From Flammeovirgaceae bacterium (GTDB lineage: Bacteria; Bacteroidota; Bacteroidia; Cytophagales; Cyclobacteriaceae): a DNA stretch of 64,000 nucleotides. Shown here in pieces: positions 61,634 through 64,000 of this stretch. Each line of letters begins with the position of its first letter. Position 1 is the stretch's first letter. The stretch covers positions 1 to 64,000 of the forward strand of contig JAHEZH010000002.1 of assembly GCA_023251155.1 (NCBI GenBank). The letters run 5' to 3'. Under the pieces are notes generated by a model, which ran no database searches, was not told the DNA's origin, and was given only the letters and a program-made list of their open reading frames with translations. Both the position numbers and the translations under genes were made by a program.

Positions 61634-62545
61634 GTGGAAGCTTTAATCGCCAGGGACGTAACCAAACAGTATGCGCAGCATACTGCACTGAAAAAGGTAA
61701 GCGTTACTATTCCTGAAAAAACAATCTATGGATTGCTTGGACCCAATGGTGCAGGCAAGACCACACTCATCCGTATCATCAATCAGATTATCACTTCCGA
61801 TAGTGGTGAGATTCTTGTTTTTGGTGAGAAACTAAATCCTAACCATATTGGTGTGATTGGCTACCTGCCGGAAGAACGCGGGCTTTACAAAAAACTAAAA
61901 GTAGGCGAGCAGCTTTTATATTTTGCCCAGCTCAAAGGCTTAAGTAAAGCCGATGCCAAGGCACGCATCAAAAAATGGCTGACCAAATTTGAGATCACCG
62001 ACTGGTGGAACAAAAAAGTGGAAGACCTGAGTAAAGGGATGGCTCAAAAGGTGCAGTTCATCAGCACCGTAATGCACGAACCCCGCCTGATTATTCTGGA
62101 TGAACCGTTCTCCGGGTTCGATCCGGTAAATGCGCAGCTCATCACCAAAGAAATTCTGGAGCTGAAAGAAAATGGCTCCACCATCATCTTCTCCACACAC
62201 CGTATGGAAACGGTGGAAGATCTGTGTGATCATATTGCACTGATCAACAAATCGGAAAAAATACTGGAAGGATCGAAGAAGCAGGTGAAGCAACAATTCA
62301 GAACCAATAGTTTTTCGCTGGAGCACAAAGGAAGTTTTTCATTAAGCGGAAACTATGAGCTGGTATCGCAGGAAATACTGGAAGAGGATTTCCTGAAGTC
62401 CATCGTGAAGATGAAAACACCCGTGAGCACTAACCAGCTGATCCGTGACCTGACAGAAATCACAGAAGTACACAGCTTCTGCGAACGAGTACCTAGTATG
62501 AGTGAAATATTTATCGGTTTAGTGAAAGGAGAAAGTCATGAATAA
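61634..62545 (+). CDS. ABC transporter ATP-binding protein (NatA-like)
   Basis: A 303-residue ATPase: Walker A LGPNGAGKTT, signature LSKGMAQKVQ, Walker B LIILDEPFSGFDP, H-loop FSTHR, and a C-terminal DUF4162-type extension. The product pairs with the membrane protein encoded by the overlapping next gene (8 bp). GTG start behind a perfect promoter box. NatAB-type exporters move sodium, drugs or envelope components; the substrate is not known here. Confidence 0.93.
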   Translation: MEALIARDVTKQYAQHTALKKVSVTIPEKTIYGLLGPNGAGKTTLIRIINQIITSDSGEILVFGEKLNPNHIGVIGYLPEERGLYKKLKVGEQLLYFAQLKGLSKADAKARIKKWLTKFEITDWWNKKVEDLSKGMAQKVQFISTVMHEPRLIILDEPFSGFDPVNAQLITKEILELKENGSTIIFSTHRMETVEDLCDHIALINKSEKILEGSKKQVKQQFRTNSFSLEHKGSFSLSGNYELVSQEILEEDFLKSIVKMKTPVSTNQLIRDLTEITEVHSFCERVPSMSEIFIGLVKGESHE

Positions 62546-63848
62546 AATTTTCCTAATCATCGAGCGTGAGTTTTTAAACCGCGTTCAGAAGAAATCATTT
62601 ATCATCGCCACCATTTTAATTCCACTGATCTTTCCTTCTATTATCGGCTTGCTGGTATATATTGGAAAGCAGCAGGATAAAAATGCGACTAAGGAAGTGG
62701 TACACTATGTAGATCACTCCGGCTTCTTTGTTCCGGATTCCAGCAAGTTCAATTTCAAATTATTTCAGGGGTCATTTGAAGATGCCAAAACAGCCTATAA
62801 AGCAAGCGATGACTTTGCATTGTTACTTATCCCTGAGATGTCCATAGAGAAGCCGGATGGTATTACACTCTATACTAAAATCTCTCCCAGCCTGGATGAT
62901 ATCAACAGCATTGAAAAAATCTTCGAAACACAAATCAAAGATTTGAAAATGCAGAAGATGAAAATTGATCAGAAAGTTTTGGATAGTCTCAAAACAAACA
63001 TCAGTATAAAGACGATTAATTTTTCAGATAACGGCCAGGAGAAATCCAGCAACTCGATGATCGTGGCCGGAATTGGTATGGCGGGTGGCATATTGATGTA
63101 CATGTTCATCTTCATCTATGGCGCACAGATCATGCAAGGTATTATTGAAGAAAAAACAAGTAAAGTGGTAGAGGTAATTGTATCCTCGGTCAAGCCCTTT
63201 CAATTGATGATGGGCAAAATTCTTGGCCTTGCCTCTGTCGGCTTATTACAATTCATCATCTGGATTCTGCTCATGTTTGTATTAACTTTTGGTGTGCTGG
63301 GCTACTTTGGCATAGAGCCTCCTCAGCAACAAGCCATGAGTCAGATCTCTGCTGATGTTGCCGCACAGCAAACGGCCATGAACTCTGAAATGTCGAAAAG
63401 CCTGGGAGAGTTTTATGCCATGCCATGGGGATACATTGCCTTTAGTTTTGTGTTTTATTTCCTTGGCGGATACCTGCTTTACGGAGCACTGTTTGCGGCC
63501 GTTGGATCTTCTGTGGATAGCCCTGCTGAAGCACAACAGTTTATGTTCCCGATTACAATTCCACTTTTGATTTCTTATATGAGTCTGTTCATGTTTGTAA
63601 TCAAAGACCCACACAAGCCCATCAGTATATGGCTTTCCATTATACCGTTTACTTCTCCCATTGCCATGATGGGAAGAATAGGTTATGGAGTACCATTATG
63701 GCAATTGGCCTTATCCATGATTTTGTTAATTGGAGGCTTTATATTCACCACATGGATAGCCGGTCGTATTTACCGTGTAGGTATATTGATGTCGGGCACC
63801 AAAGTGAACTACAAAGTATTGGCGAAGTGGTTTATGATGAAGGGATAA
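62538..63848 (+). CDS. ABC-2 type permease (NatB-like)
   Basis: A 436-residue permease with one N-terminal membrane helix (about 20-42), a ~130-residue extracytoplasmic domain and five to six C-terminal helices (IMQGIIEEKTSKVVEVI amphipathic motif between the first two is typical). ATG 62538 overlaps the ATPase gene by 8 bp. A terminator lies directly downstream, so the operon has two genes. Confidence 0.92.
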   Translation: MNKIFLIIEREFLNRVQKKSFIIATILIPLIFPSIIGLLVYIGKQQDKNATKEVVHYVDHSGFFVPDSSKFNFKLFQGSFEDAKTAYKASDDFALLLIPEMSIEKPDGITLYTKISPSLDDINSIEKIFETQIKDLKMQKMKIDQKVLDSLKTNISIKTINFSDNGQEKSSNSMIVAGIGMAGGILMYMFIFIYGAQIMQGIIEEKTSKVVEVIVSSVKPFQLMMGKILGLASVGLLQFIIWILLMFVLTFGVLGYFGIEPPQQQAMSQISADVAAQQTAMNSEMSKSLGEFYAMPWGYIAFSFVFYFLGGYLLYGALFAAVGSSVDSPAEAQQFMFPITIPLLISYMSLFMFVIKDPHKPISIWLSIIPFTSPIAMMGRIGYGVPLWQLALSMILLIGGFIFTTWIAGRIYRVGILMSGTKVNYKVLAKWFMMKG

Positions 63849-63870
63849 TTCTCACTTAAGTAATAAAGAC

Positions 63871-63903
63871 AAAGCCGTCCTCGTTTATCAGGACGGCTTT
63901 TTT
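63871..63903 (+). terminator. Intrinsic terminator of the ABC exporter operon
   Basis: A perfect 11-bp stem AAAGCCGTCCT / AGGACGGCTTT, 8-nt loop, followed by TTT. Confidence 0.88.
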
Positions 63904-63921
63904 GCTTACTTTTCAACTTGT

Positions 63922-64000
63922 ATGGCACGCATTCTTCCTTCCATGGAGTTCTATCAGGACAACGCCAAGTTGAAATGGATTATCCTGGCCGTGTCGGTTG
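63922..64000 (+). CDS. Start of a probable sensor histidine kinase (truncated by window end)
   Basis: Only 26 codons are visible, reading MARILPSMEFYQDNAKLKW and then the start of a hydrophobic segment (IILAVSV). A short soluble lead followed by KLKW and a membrane helix is typical of a Bacteroidota kinase group (YxxxxxxKWxxLxxA). A one-mismatch -7 box (TACTTTTC) lies near 63907. The kinase assignment is a guess from the N-terminus alone. Confidence 0.4.
   Translation, partial: MARILPSMEFYQDNAKLKWIILAVSV

Noticed and set aside
1-64000. Undescribed multi-gene defence or secretion system
   Set aside because: Gene content is housekeeping with scattered accessory genes; no nuclease/helicase/toxin clusters, no integrase, no tRNA-associated insertion were seen.

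Overview
The window is ordinary chromosomal DNA of a member of the phylum Bacteroidota, most likely a Cytophagales-type bacterium. The evidence is: a type IX secretion (T9SS) C-terminal sorting domain; a TonB-dependent receptor with an N-terminal carboxypeptidase-like domain; BatD, DUF4286 and DUF1573 proteins; the mreBCD-mrdA-rodA order; and many exact copies of the Bacteroidota promoter -7 box TAnnTTTG just upstream of genes, with almost no Shine-Dalgarno sequences. I saw no rRNA, tRNA, CRISPR array, prophage or intact insertion sequence.

Layout. 0-8 kb: end of a thioredoxin-like protein, AsmA-like protein, MazG, a GlmM-type phosphohexomutase, cysteine desulfurase, DUF2520 oxidoreductase. 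8-13 kb: DUF1080 and DUF1573 secreted proteins, a two-component system, RecO, thymidine kinase, ferredoxin. 14-21.5 kb: elongasome operon (mreB-mreC-mreD-mrdA-rodA) behind purH. 21.5-25.5 kb: omega-amidase and aminotransferase pair, peptide deformylase, RuvX, hemerythrin-like protein. 25.7-30 kb: S41 protease, thioesterase and cyclase-family hydrolase, PurN, UbiA prenyltransferase. 30-35 kb: TPP-riboswitch-controlled TonB receptor and a divergent S9 peptidase lipoprotein. 35-38.7 kb: a cluster of very small proteins, an EamA transporter and a biotin carrier protein. 38.7-42 kb: a giant ELWxxDGT-repeat T9SS cargo protein. 43-48 kb: pyrH-frr, chorismate synthase, BatD. 48-54.7 kb: the most accessory-looking part, with kynurenine 3-monooxygenase, an R2K-clade ATP-grasp enzyme, secreted proteins of unknown function, upp, an M42-type peptidase and a decayed Uma2-family gene. 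54.7-64 kb: GH109-like oxidoreductase, hpt, adk, obg, grpE-dnaJ, a NatAB-like ABC exporter and the start of a probable sensor kinase.

Themes. Cell-wall elongation, nucleotide salvage and synthesis (purH, purN, tdk, upp, hpt, adk, pyrH) and protein quality control (def, frr, grpE, dnaJ, S41 protease) dominate. The most informative non-coding element is the THI-box, which assigns the TonB receptor to thiamine uptake. The oddest proteins are a DnaJ that has lost one complete zinc centre and the R2K ATP-grasp enzyme. I found no convincing undescribed multi-gene system; the findings are local peculiarities.
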